Shown piece by piece: positions 1-6,694 of a DNA stretch of 7,761 bases. A program made the position numbers and the translations under genes. The first letter of the stretch is position 1; each line of letters opens with the position of its first letter. Where the stretch lies: NCBI GenBank assembly GCA_024689165.1, contig JAILDS010000291.1, forward strand, positions 1-7,761. The letters are read 5' to 3'. The DNA is from Clostridia bacterium. GTDB taxonomy: Bacteria; Bacillota; Clostridia; Oscillospirales; Acutalibacteraceae. The notes below the pieces were generated by a model, which saw only the letters and a program-made list of their open reading frames with translations, was not told the DNA's origin and did not search any database.

Positions 1-1
1 T

Positions 2-1750
2 CTTACCGCGCTGCTCTGCGTCATGGCTGCGTCCTGCGGCGGAGGCGGCGATGCCAAAACAACGACCGTACCCTCCTCAACGACCGCCGAAGACGCGGAG
101 ACCGAAACCGTTACTGCGACCGCAGATACCGAACCTGCGAGCTCAGGCAACGCAACGTCTCAATTGAGAGAGACGTACTTCGCCGACGGCGACTTCAAGG
201 ACGTTTCCGGCGAGACGCCGAACGCTCAGATCACTCTCAGCGGCAATACCGGCACTATCTCCGACACGACGCGCGGCTCTTCCGGCTCGACCGTCACCGT
301 TACAAGCAAGGGGATATACCGGGTCACCGGCGCCGGTACGGACGTGACCATCGAGGTCGCCGACACAGCCGAGTCCGGCAACGTATACCTGATTTTCGAC
401 GGGGTCACGATGGCCAACTCGTCCTCACCCTGCGTGCTCGTCAGCAACGCCGACAAAACCGTCATCACCTGCGTGGGCGAAAACACATTGTCTTTTGACG
501 GCGGCGGTGAATACGACGGCGCGATCTACGCAAAGGACGACCTGACAATCAACGGCACCGGCTCTCTTTCGATCACCTCGGGCGAACACGGCGTGGTCTG
601 CAAAAACGACCTCAGGATAACCGGAGCGGTCCTGAACGTCGCTTCCGGCTCGATAGGCCTTAAAGCGAACGACTCCGTCTGTTTCGGCGGCGGCGAAACG
701 ACGGTCGCGGCAGGGCACGACGGCGTTCAGGTCGATTCCGACGACGGCGACTGCTATTTTTATATCGACAGCGGCAGTCTGACCGTCACGGCGGGTTACG
801 ACGGCGTGGACGTCGGCGGCAGCAACGACGGTTTTATCAGCCTGATATATATCGTCAGCGGCGCGGTCGACATAAGCGCGGGCGGCGGTTCCTCGCACTC
901 CAAGTCCGACACGTCACAGAAGGGGCTCAGGTCCGAACAGATCATCGTTATCGACGGCGGAGAGGTAACGATCTCCTCCGCGGACGATTCGATCAATTCC
1001 TCCGATGAGATAGTCGTCACCGGCGGCGAGCTGACCCTTGCCACGAGCGACGACGGGATCCACGCCGACGGCCACATTGCCATCAGCGGCGGCAGTATCG
1101 ATATCCTCAAGAGCTACGAGGGCATCGAGGGCTATGAGGTCACGATCACGGGCGGCGATATCAGCGTCTTTGCCTCCGACGACGGAATTTCCTGCTCCGG
1201 CGGCTCGGACACGACTTCAACCGAGACAATGCCCTGGATGTGGTCCCAGGGCGACTCGTCCGCGATCCTCTCGATAAAGGGCGGCAGTATCTACGTAAAC
1301 GCCGAGGGCGACGGACTTGACTCCAACGGCTCGATTTACGTTTCCGGCGGAACGACGATAGTCGAAGGCCCCTCCTCCCCCGGCAACGGCGCGATCGACA
1401 AGGGCGACGGCGCTTCCTGCGTTTGCGAGATCACCGGCGGGACCGTGCTTGCGATCGGAAAGTCGGATATGGCGGTCAATTTCAGCTCCGGCACACAGTG
1501 CTCCGCTCTCGTTTCACTTTCGGGCGCGGCAGGAACGGAGATATCTGTCGGCGACGGAAGCGGCTTCACCTATACAGCGACAAAGTCCTTCGACTGCATC
1601 GTTTACTCTTCCCCGTTCATCGAGTCGGGCTCGACGTGTACGATAAGCGCAGGCGGAGCGAGCGAGACCGCGGACTTCTCCTCCTCCATGTTCTACTCGT
1701 CGGTCTCTTCGATGGGCATGGGCGGCCCCGGAGGAATGATGCGGCCTTAA
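2..1750 (+). CDS. Cthe_2159-type beta-helix carbohydrate-binding lipoprotein (5' end outside window)
   Basis: Probable surface lipoprotein that binds polysaccharide, of the calcium-binding beta-helix family founded by Clostridium thermocellum Cthe_2159. The reading frame is open to the left edge. The residues before Met at 23 (LTALLCV) continue a hydrophobic signal peptide ending in a lipobox-like AASC, so Met23 is not the true start and the lipid-bearing Cys is encoded at 35-37. A Thr/Ser/Glu-rich linker follows. Counting from Met23, residues 60-155 carry the family's opening block (strands ending in VYLIFDGVTMANSS). Residues 190-470 form repeated coils with DDGI/EGIEG-type turns: DDGIHADG near 343, SYEGIEG near 363, SDDGIS near 386, GDGLDSNG near 430. 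The protein ends in a Met/Gly-rich tail, common in this family. No catalytic motif is visible. In many Clostridia such genes sit beside VTC-type polyphosphate polymerase and DUF4956 genes, which would lie upstream. The family call is firm; the ligand is unknown. Confidence 0.88.
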   Translation, partial: LTALLCVMAASCGGGGDAKTTTVPSSTTAEDAETETVTATADTEPASSGNATSQLRETYFADGDFKDVSGETPNAQITLSGNTGTISDTTRGSSGSTVTVTSKGIYRVTGAGTDVTIEVADTAESGNVYLIFDGVTMANSSSPCVLVSNADKTVITCVGENTLSFDGGGEYDGAIYAKDDLTINGTGSLSITSGEHGVVCKNDLRITGAVLNVASGSIGLKANDSVCFGGGETTVAAGHDGVQVDSDDGDCYFYIDSGSLTVTAGYDGVDVGGSNDGFISLIYIVSGAVDISAGGGSSHSKSDTSQKGLRSEQIIVIDGGEVTISSADDSINSSDEIVVTGGELTLATSDDGIHADGHIAISGGSIDILKSYEGIEGYEVTITGGDISVFASDDGISCSGGSDTTSTETMPWMWSQGDSSAILSIKGGSIYVNAEGDGLDSNGSIYVSGGTTIVEGPSSPGNGAIDKGDGASCVCEITGGTVLAIGKSDMAVNFSSGTQCSALVSLSGAAGTEISVGDGSGFTYTATKSFDCIVYSSPFIESGSTCTISAGGASETADFSSSMFYSSVSSMGMGGPGGMMRP

Positions 1751-1811
1751 AACACAATACGGGACAAGAATACGCGGCGGGGTTCTCCCCGCCGCGTAAA
1801 AATGTGTTTTT
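1749..1811. terminator. Two-way intrinsic terminator between converging genes
   Basis: A perfect 12-bp GC-rich inverted repeat (1771-1782 and 1787-1798) closes on a TTCT loop. A second outer pair, AAAACACA at 1749-1756 and TGTGTTTT at 1803-1810, encloses it. Each outer arm supplies a T-run for one direction of transcription. The element lies in the 67-nt gap between the lipoprotein stop codon, which it overlaps, and the stop codon of the converging SGNH gene, so it very likely ends both transcripts. Confidence 0.9.
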
Positions 1812-1817
1812 CAGAAC

Positions 1818-3281
1818 TCAGCCGCCGATAATGCTTCTGAAGAAGGCGACGATCTTATCGTAAATGAGCTTGAGCAGCCTGTAAAGGAACCTGTTCTTGT
1901 CGATAGTGTCCTTCATATCGTTGGCGCCGTATACCCTGTAAGCGGAATACCCGTCGGAGATACTGTAGGTCATACGGTAAACCTGCATGGACTTAACGCC
2001 GGAATCCGAGACGGTGCCGACCGTGACCCGGTTGACAAGTATCGTTTTGCAGGGGATGGTAAGGATAGATCCTTCCATCGTGTAGTCGAAAACCTTCACG
2101 TCGTTGACCCAGACGTAATCGACGTTGTGATATCTGCCGAGGTCTATGACTATATTCTTGCCGTGGTCAACGGGCGTGAGCACGTTCATGATCTGGCGCG
2201 CCATATAGTCGTGGCCTTCCTGTGAAGGATGGACGGCCGCGAAAGAATTGTCGAGGAAGTCGCCGAGGAGCGACCAGTCGTTCTCGGCAAGAAGGGGCTC
2301 GGTGTTGGCGACGTCGACGTAATATACGTTGTCGCCGAACTGTTTCGCCCACTTCTTGTAGTTCTTGTTCATCTTATCGGTGATTACGGAGATGATAGAG
2401 CCGAGCGGGATAGCGTCGTTATCGGTGATCCGGAGCTGATTGACGAGATTGAAAGCGCCGACAAGGAGGATCTTAGCGTCGGGGTTCCACTCAATGAGCT
2501 TTTCGATCATCTTCGGATACCAGGTCTCGAAGTATTCCTGGCCGAAATTCATCTGTTCGATGGCTATCTGGATAAGCTCGATGAGCGCGGACGGGTCGCT
2601 GAAATCAAAGTTGAGGCCGTCGGCGAACATCGCGCCGCCCATGGCCTTGCGGTAAGCGCGGTAGAAGATGTCGCACATACCGAGCTCGACTACTATGAGA
2701 GAGGACCTCTTGACGAGCGAGTCGACGGCGCCGACCTGACCGAGGGAACCGAAGTCTCTGATGACGGCGGCCTTTGTGTCGTCATCGCGGACGCCGTCCT
2801 TGGAATACTCCGGGCTGCCGAAATAGGCAAGCATCCAGTCGTAGTTCGTGTAGTTGAGGCTCACGTCGTCATAATCGTCCTCGATACCCATGAGGTCGAT
2901 CATCATGGTCGTGGTCATTCCGGGATAGCACAGCGGCCAGAAGTTGCCGGTCTGATCGGTCATGAGGTAGGGCATCTCACAGCCGAGAGCCTCGCCGATC
3001 TGAGTCGCGTAGGAACCCTGGACGTTGCGCATATCGAACTCGTCATACTGACCGCCGTTCTCGCCCTCGGGCAGGGGGTTGCCGTCCCTGTCGAGATAGA
3101 AGCCCTCGGCGCCGCAGCCGCGGCCGATGGAGTCGCCTATCACGAGCACGCCGTAATCGGAATCGTCCTCCGGGACCGTTTCGGCGTCATCCGCGAACGC
3201 AGTGAACGAAACGGAAAAAACGCCGAGCGCCATTACGAGAGAAAGCGTCAAAGCCAGAAGCTTTTGGAATTTTTTGTTCAT
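1818..3281 (-). CDS. Secreted SGNH/GDSL-hydrolase-like protein
   Basis: Likely an extracellular esterase or acylhydrolase acting on carbohydrate or cell-wall acyl groups; the substrate is not deducible. The 487-residue product starts with a classical signal peptide (lysines, hydrophobic core, predicted cleavage after AFA at residue 30). Family block I is VLVIGDSIG with the nucleophile Ser51. Block II is probably the YPGMTT segment with Gly121. Block III aligns with ELGMCD (199-204), where the usual Asn is Cys203. Block V is VHPSQEGH with the presumed catalytic His351, but the Asp normally three residues before it is Ala348. From about 370 a beta-rich extra region follows, then an amphipathic hydrophobic helix (465-487) that could rest on the membrane. 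The start is set by GGAGGT at 3287-3292, five bases before the ATG. It is a single-gene unit with its own promoter. The fold assignment is strong; catalytic competence is uncertain. Confidence 0.85.
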   Translation of the reverse strand: MNKKFQKLLALTLSLVMALGVFSVSFTAFADDAETVPEDDSDYGVLVIGDSIGRGCGAEGFYLDRDGNPLPEGENGGQYDEFDMRNVQGSYATQIGEALGCEMPYLMTDQTGNFWPLCYPGMTTTMMIDLMGIEDDYDDVSLNYTNYDWMLAYFGSPEYSKDGVRDDDTKAAVIRDFGSLGQVGAVDSLVKRSSLIVVELGMCDIFYRAYRKAMGGAMFADGLNFDFSDPSALIELIQIAIEQMNFGQEYFETWYPKMIEKLIEWNPDAKILLVGAFNLVNQLRITDNDAIPLGSIISVITDKMNKNYKKWAKQFGDNVYYVDVANTEPLLAENDWSLLGDFLDNSFAAVHPSQEGHDYMARQIMNVLTPVDHGKNIVIDLGRYHNVDYVWVNDVKVFDYTMEGSILTIPCKTILVNRVTVGTVSDSGVKSMQVYRMTYSISDGYSAYRVYGANDMKDTIDKNRFLYRLLKLIYDKIVAFFRSIIGG

Positions 3282-3286
3282 TATGG

Positions 3287-3292
3287 ACCTCC
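3287..3292 (-). promoter_or_regulatory. Ribosome binding site of the SGNH gene
   Basis: On the minus strand this reads GGAGGT, five bases before the ATG at 3281. It fixes that start and agrees with the signal peptide beginning MNKK. Confidence 0.85.
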
Positions 3293-3320
3293 GTTTACTG
3301 TTTTTTGGATTTACAGAGCT

Positions 3321-3349
3321 ATTTTATCACGTTTTTTGGGGTTTGTCTA
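3321..3349 (-). promoter_or_regulatory. Sigma-A promoter of the SGNH gene
   Basis: On the minus strand a -35 of TAGACA (3344-3349, five of six consensus bases) and a -10 of TAAAAT (3321-3326) are 17 bases apart. A TG one base before the -10 makes it an extended -10 element. The predicted transcript starts near 3314, giving a leader of about 30-35 nt before the ATG. Confidence 0.75.
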
Positions 3350-3369
3350 CAAAAAAACCGTCCCAAAAA
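3333..3369. repeat. Inverted repeat around the SGNH promoter -35
   Basis: TTTTTGGG at 3333-3340 is matched by CCCAAAAA at 3362-3369, leaving 21 bases between the arms. That interval contains the -35 of the SGNH promoter. The repeat also lies just past the stop codon of the methyltransferase gene (3382), in a T-rich stretch of the minus strand. It could be an operator or part of a weak end-of-operon terminator; there is no ordinary GC-rich hairpin followed by a T-run. Confidence 0.4.
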
Positions 3370-3381
3370 GTGAAAAATTTA

Positions 3382-4284
3382 TTACTTTGAGTTCCTTTCC
3401 CAGAAAACCCCGTCGCTGTAGCCCTGTATGGTTTTATCCGTCTCGGCAAGCTCGAGCCGTTTTTGGGCGAGGATGCAGTAGTTCTCGCTCCTTTCGACGG
3501 CAAAAAAACGCCTGCCGAGCTTTTTTGCGGTCACGGCGGTCGTGCCCGAACCGGCGAAGGGATCGAATACGACTCCTCCCGGGTCGGACGACGCCAGGAT
3601 CAGCTTCGCGACGAGTTTTTCCGGTTTCTGGGTCGGGTGCGTGGTATTCTCTTTCATCGACCAGAAGGGAACGGTCAGATCGTCCCAGAAATTCCCGGGA
3701 CAGGTGTCGCGGTACGCCTTCGAACCCAGCGTAAACCAGTCCTTTGGCTCGCCGTTCTCTCTGTAAGGCGCCCTGACCGCGCGTCGGATCTTCACCGCCG
3801 GGAGATTGAAAACATAGTCGTCCGAAACGGTGGCGAACCAGACGTCCTCGAGGTTGTTCTTCCAGTTTTTAGCTGCTCCCCTGCCCTTTTCGCGCTGCCA
3901 GGTGATGCGGTTCCTGACCGTAAAAAACTCCCCGAGGACCGCGCCTACCGCCCCCGAGGAACGCCAGTCGCAGCAAACGTAAACCGAAGCGGTGTTTTTG
4001 AGCAAAGGCGCGGCCGCGGCGAGCCATCTGCGGGTATACTCGGCGTATTCGGACTCGACCGAGGCGGAAAAGCTCATCCCGTCGAACTTTTTCGAAAGGT
4101 TGTAGGGAGGGTCGGCGATGAGCAGGTCCACAGACTTCTCCGGCAGCAGCGGCATGACCTCGAGGCAGTCGCCCAATATCAGCCCGGAATCCGCTCCGCG
4201 GAAGTCCGTTTCGCAGGTCAGACAGCGCGGCAGGTATCTGAGACGGTCGTCTTCGCTCACTTCAATGGTTTTGTTCCGTGTCAT
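3382..4284 (-). CDS. Site-specific DNA adenine methyltransferase, beta class
   Basis: Probably transfers a methyl group from S-adenosylmethionine to the N6 of adenine in a specific DNA site. In 300 residues the catalytic motif DPPY (58-61, IADPPYN) comes first. A target-recognition stretch follows (about 125-200), then HPTQKP (216-221) and the SAM-binding FAGSGT (243-248). This order, catalytic motif before SAM motif, defines the beta class of N6-adenine and N4-cytosine enzymes; DPPY favours adenine. A short N-terminal extension carries a CxxC pair (Cys21, Cys24) before the core. The recognition sequence cannot be read from the protein. No restriction endonuclease or specificity gene is in the window, so it may be solitary, although the operon ends here and a distant partner is possible. 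Its ATG overlaps the zapA stop codon by four bases (ATGA), implying translational coupling. Confidence 0.9.
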   Translation of the reverse strand: MTRNKTIEVSEDDRLRYLPRCLTCETDFRGADSGLILGDCLEVMPLLPEKSVDLLIADPPYNLSKKFDGMSFSASVESEYAEYTRRWLAAAAPLLKNTASVYVCCDWRSSGAVGAVLGEFFTVRNRITWQREKGRGAAKNWKNNLEDVWFATVSDDYVFNLPAVKIRRAVRAPYRENGEPKDWFTLGSKAYRDTCPGNFWDDLTVPFWSMKENTTHPTQKPEKLVAKLILASSDPGGVVFDPFAGSGTTAVTAKKLGRRFFAVERSENYCILAQKRLELAETDKTIQGYSDGVFWERNSK

Positions 4285-4601
4285 TCGCCTTTGTATCTGG
4301 CCAGCTCTCTGAGGGCCGCGTCCCGCTCCGTTTTAGCCCGGGCGGAGTCCTCAAGATAGTTCCTGTACTCGCTCCTGAGCTTCGCGGCTTCGTCCTGCGC
4401 CGTCTGGGCGTCCTCAAGAAAACGCAGCGCGCAGAGCACCGCCGCCTGAGTCTGTGAGATACCTCTGCCGGAGCGCATTATCTCGCGCATCCTGGCGTCG
4501 AGCATCGCGGCGTACCGCTGAACGGTCACCGGCTCGGAATCCGTAAAGATCGTGTAGACCGAGTCGCACACGCTTATTCGTACGGTCTGAAGCTCGCTCA
4601 T
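4281..4601 (-). CDS. zapA: Cell division protein ZapA
   Basis: Cytosolic FtsZ-binding protein that promotes bundling of FtsZ filaments and supports assembly of the division ring. The 106-residue length fits the family. The N-terminal half has the ZapA head: a strand segment ending in YTIFTDSE (about 16-23), then a helix around YAAMLDARMREIM. The helix from about residue 50 carries the characteristic AAVLCALRFLEDAQ segment and runs into a long charged coiled coil to the C terminus, the dimer/tetramer stalk. The start is supported by a purine-rich GAGGGGAG (4611-4618 on the minus strand) inside the end of the upstream gene. It lies one base after the aldolase stop codon and overlaps the methyltransferase start by four bases, so all three are probably translated from one mRNA. 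Neighbours often seen in Firmicutes (pheT, mutS2, U32 peptidase) are absent. Confidence 0.87.
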   Translation of the reverse strand: MSELQTVRISVCDSVYTIFTDSEPVTVQRYAAMLDARMREIMRSGRGISQTQAAVLCALRFLEDAQTAQDEAAKLRSEYRNYLEDSARAKTERDAALRELARYKGE

Positions 4602-4602
4602 T

Positions 4603-5505
4603 TTATATTTCTCCCCTCAGCATGTCTATCTTTTCATTCAGCCGGCGCGCGATAAGGCGGTCCTCCGCGCTGAGCGGAGCGAGCGGCAGTCTGGCAGTTC
4701 CAAGCTCCAGCCCGCGCAGGCGCAGCATCTCTTTTGCCATTGACAGCATATGTCCGTGAGCGCCGGTCATGCCGTATATTATCCCGGTAAGCTTCCTCTG
4801 AAGAGCCGCAGCCTCTTCGTTCCTGCCCTCGCGGCAGAGCTGATACAGCCGGACGTAGAGATCGGGCATCACTCCGTAGGTCCCGCCGATGCCTCCGCAG
4901 GCGCCGGCAGCAAGGCCTGCGCAGAGCTGCTCGTCCACGCCCGAAAAAACGCAGAACCCGTCGCCGCCGGCAATCAGCTCCCGGACTATATCCTCACAAG
5001 AGGGCGAGGAATTCTTCACACCGACGACCTTCGGGTTTTTGAGCATCTCGCCGAGCAGAGAAGGCGTCAGCGACGTTCCCGCGAGCTGCGGGATATTGTA
5101 GATGAAAAAATCCGTCTGAGGCGCAGCGGCGGAGATCGCGTTCCAGTACGCGGCGATCGCGTGTTCGGGAAGCTTGAAATAGATCGGCGGTATCGCGGCG
5201 ACGGCGTCGGCGCCTATGCTCTGCGCGTAAGAAGCGAGCTCCGCGGAGTCCGCGGTATTGCCGCAAGCGACGTGCGCGATCACCCTGACCCTTCCGCCGA
5301 CGGCTTCCATAACGGCGGCAAGCTCGGCCTTCCTGTCCGGCACGCTCCTGTAAATGCACTCTCCCGAAGAGCCGCCGACGTAAAGCCCGTCGACGCCGGC
5401 GTCGGCAAGAAACCTCGCGTATCCGGCGGTACGCGCGGGGCTTATCGCCCCGTCGTCGTCATAGCAGGCGTAAAACGCCGGATATATGCCTTTGTATTTG
5501 TTCAT
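4603..5505 (-). CDS. nanA: N-acetylneuraminate-lyase-like aldolase (DapA/NanA superfamily)
   Basis: A (beta/alpha)8-barrel Schiff-base aldolase, most likely cleaving N-acetylneuraminate or a related sugar acid to pyruvate plus an aldehyde. In 300 residues the motifs are GSSGE (45-49, the carboxylate-binding loop), YNIP with catalytic Tyr136, and GVKNSS with Schiff-base Lys164. Asp191-Glu192 in GVDEQL match the acceptor-sugar pair of E. coli NanA. Leu141 stands where dihydrodipicolinate synthase has its substrate-binding Arg, which argues against a lysine-pathway role. Differences from NanA are Ser for Thr in GSSGE and Gly208 where NanA has Ser208, so another 2-keto-3-deoxy sugar acid is possible. 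No nanE, nanK or transporter is nearby. I chose the ATG at 5505, preceded by GGGGGCGG, over an in-frame TTG at 5517. It follows mscS by 23 nt and precedes zapA by 1 nt. Confidence 0.82.
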   Translation of the reverse strand: MNKYKGIYPAFYACYDDDGAISPARTAGYARFLADAGVDGLYVGGSSGECIYRSVPDRKAELAAVMEAVGGRVRVIAHVACGNTADSAELASYAQSIGADAVAAIPPIYFKLPEHAIAAYWNAISAAAPQTDFFIYNIPQLAGTSLTPSLLGEMLKNPKVVGVKNSSPSCEDIVRELIAGGDGFCVFSGVDEQLCAGLAAGACGGIGGTYGVMPDLYVRLYQLCREGRNEEAAALQRKLTGIIYGMTGAHGHMLSMAKEMLRLRGLELGTARLPLAPLSAEDRLIARRLNEKIDMLRGEI

Positions 5506-5528
5506 ATCCGCCCCCAAGCCGGTATCAT

Positions 5529-6461
5529 TCAGCGCATGTGGACGTCAAGCTGCGGGAACGGTATCTCCACGCCGTTTTCGCCAAGCGCAGCGTGCCCGGA
5601 TTCGGTCAGTCCGTAGTAAACGTCCCAGTAATCATCTGCCTTGCACCAAGCCCGCAGGATAAAGTCGAGCGACGAATCGCCGTGTTTTTCAAGCGCGGCC
5701 ATCGGGGCAGGCTCGGCAAGGACCTTTTCGTCGGCTGCAGCCGCGGCGACAAGTACGCTTTTGACTTTTTCCACGTCGCTGCCGTACGCCGCCGGGAATT
5801 CGAGGGAGACTCTCCGCATGCCCCGCCGGCTGTAATTTACGAGCGTCCCGCCGGTGACGACGGAGTTCGGGAGCACGACGGTAGTGCCGTCGTAAGCGGC
5901 GAGCGTCGTGTAAAAGATCCCCATATCGCTGACGGTGCCCTCCCGGTCGCCTGCGCTGATGTAGTCGCCGACGGCGAAGGGCTTGGACACCACGAGGATA
6001 AAGCCAGAAGCGATGTTCGCAAGACTGCCCTCTACGGCCATGCCTATGGCAAGTCCGGCCGAGGCTATCACCGCGGCAACGGTCGTCATGGGCACGCCGA
6101 GAATGGCTATCGCGGTAATGACCACTATGACCTTGAGAGCGCCGGACAAAAAGGACCTCAGAAAGCTCTGCGCCGTGGGACTCGCGCTTGCGAGACGTTT
6201 GGATCTTTGTATCCTGCGCGTCAGCAGATTGGCGAGCTTGAAGCCGACTATGAGCAGAAGCAGAGCCAGAATGAGCCTGACCCCCGCGGAAGCTATATAC
6301 TGCTGGACGACGTCCCACACCTTGGCAAGGAACGCTCCCACCGCGCTGACGTCGGTCACGGACTCCGGCAGCTCGTCGGCAAGCCCGGTTATCGCCTCGA
6401 TAAAGCCTCCGGTCACTTCCTCGGTCATAAATCCACCGCCTTTTGCGAAATCAACGCGCAT
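5529..6461 (-). CDS. mscS: Small-conductance mechanosensitive channel, MscS family
   Basis: Membrane channel that opens under membrane tension and releases solutes during hypo-osmotic shock. The 310 residues give a hydrophilic N terminus (1-55), TM1 (about 60-80), TM2 (about 108-125) and the Ala/Gly-rich pore helix TM3 (about 127-155, with AVIASAGLAIGMAVEG). The cytoplasmic beta domain follows, with PFAVGDYI (161-168) and the family signature VVLPNSVV (195-202), then an alpha/beta domain to the end. The length is close to E. coli MscS (286), so it is a short-type channel without extra domains. The start at 6461 is favoured by a perfect GGAGG seven bases upstream; an in-frame ATG at residue 12 has a weaker GGCGGTGG. 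It is the first gene of the four-gene operon and is transcribed divergently from the V-ATPase genes. Confidence 0.92.
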   Translation of the reverse strand: MRVDFAKGGGFMTEEVTGGFIEAITGLADELPESVTDVSAVGAFLAKVWDVVQQYIASAGVRLILALLLLIVGFKLANLLTRRIQRSKRLASASPTAQSFLRSFLSGALKVIVVITAIAILGVPMTTVAAVIASAGLAIGMAVEGSLANIASGFILVVSKPFAVGDYISAGDREGTVSDMGIFYTTLAAYDGTTVVLPNSVVTGGTLVNYSRRGMRRVSLEFPAAYGSDVEKVKSVLVAAAAADEKVLAEPAPMAALEKHGDSSLDFILRAWCKADDYWDVYYGLTESGHAALGENGVEIPFPQLDVHMR

Positions 6462-6468
6462 ATTTTAA

Positions 6469-6473
6469 CCTCC
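6469..6473 (-). promoter_or_regulatory. Ribosome binding site of mscS
   Basis: GGAGG on the minus strand, seven bases before the ATG at 6461. It decides the start in favour of the longer N terminus. Confidence 0.8.
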
Positions 6474-6531
6474 GGAGCCGTTTTAGTCAAGACGCTTTAA
6501 GCCCGGATCATAAAAACGGCGCGGCCCGGAC

Positions 6532-6566
6532 AAAAAACGTTGAGCCCGCCGCTGCGGAAACGGGCT
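6532..6566 (-). terminator. Possible attenuator in the mscS leader
   Basis: On the minus strand AGCCCG (6561-6566) pairs with CGGGCT (6543-6548). An inner CCG/CGG extension (6555-6557 with 6549-6551) is offset by a three-base TTT bulge. The T-run (TTTTTT, 6532-6537) comes five bases after the stem. It lies between the predicted leftward promoter and the mscS ribosome binding site, where it could end transcription early. The bulge and the gap before the T-run make this tentative. Confidence 0.4.
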
Positions 6567-6616
6567 TCGGGACGTCATACACAAGACCGGAAAAACCGCC
6601 CCGAAGGTCCTCTTAT

Positions 6617-6645
6617 ATTATAAATAATCGTTGCAATAATAAAAA
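6617..6645 (-). promoter_or_regulatory. Probable promoter of the mscS operon
   Basis: A perfect -10 TATAAT lies on the minus strand at 6617-6622. The best -35 at 17-base spacing is a poor TTTTTA (6640-6645). Transcription would start near 6610, giving a leader of about 150 nt before mscS. It overlaps the rightward promoter, so the two may compete. Confidence 0.5.
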
Positions 6646-6658
6646 ATAGTGCTAAAAT
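6631..6658 (+). promoter_or_regulatory. Sigma-A promoter of the V-ATPase operon
   Basis: -35 TTGCAA (6631-6636), 16-base spacer, -10 TAAAAT (6653-6658), with TG one base ahead of the -10 (extended -10). Predicted start near 6665, giving a leader of roughly 118 nt. The -10 hexamer and its TG extension match the SGNH promoter. Confidence 0.75.
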
Positions 6659-6694
6659 ATAAACAGCTCAGGACATGTTGTTTTGGGATGCGCA

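Noticed and set aside
680..1340. Recurring GGCGGC and GACGACGG words suggesting a DNA repeat
   Set aside because: They are spaced irregularly and are explained by Gly-Gly and Asp-Asp-Gly turns of the protein's beta-helix coils; not a tandem DNA repeat or CRISPR.
2229..3734. 501-codon open frame on the plus strand
   Set aside because: It is antisense to the SGNH gene and crosses into the methyltransferase and their promoter region. Its translation is Val/Asp/Glu-rich then Arg-rich with no fold or motif, as expected from GC-rich codon shadowing.
3463..4359. 298-codon plus-strand frame opposite the methyltransferase
   Set aside because: Complement shadow of a gene with clear DPPY and FAGSGT motifs; no ribosome binding site and no recognisable domain.
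4603..5505. Dihydrodipicolinate synthase (dapA)
   Set aside because: Leu141 occupies the position of the substrate-binding Arg of that enzyme, and the GVDEQL loop matches the lyase branch.
5505..5517. TTG at 5517 as the start of the aldolase
   Set aside because: The ATG at 5505 gives the usual NanA N terminus and motif numbering, and the G-rich stretch between the two works better as its ribosome binding site.
4750..6500. Two long plus-strand frames (4750-5616 and 5538-6500)
   Set aside because: Antisense to the aldolase and mscS genes, with low-complexity Arg/Gly-rich translations and no family features.
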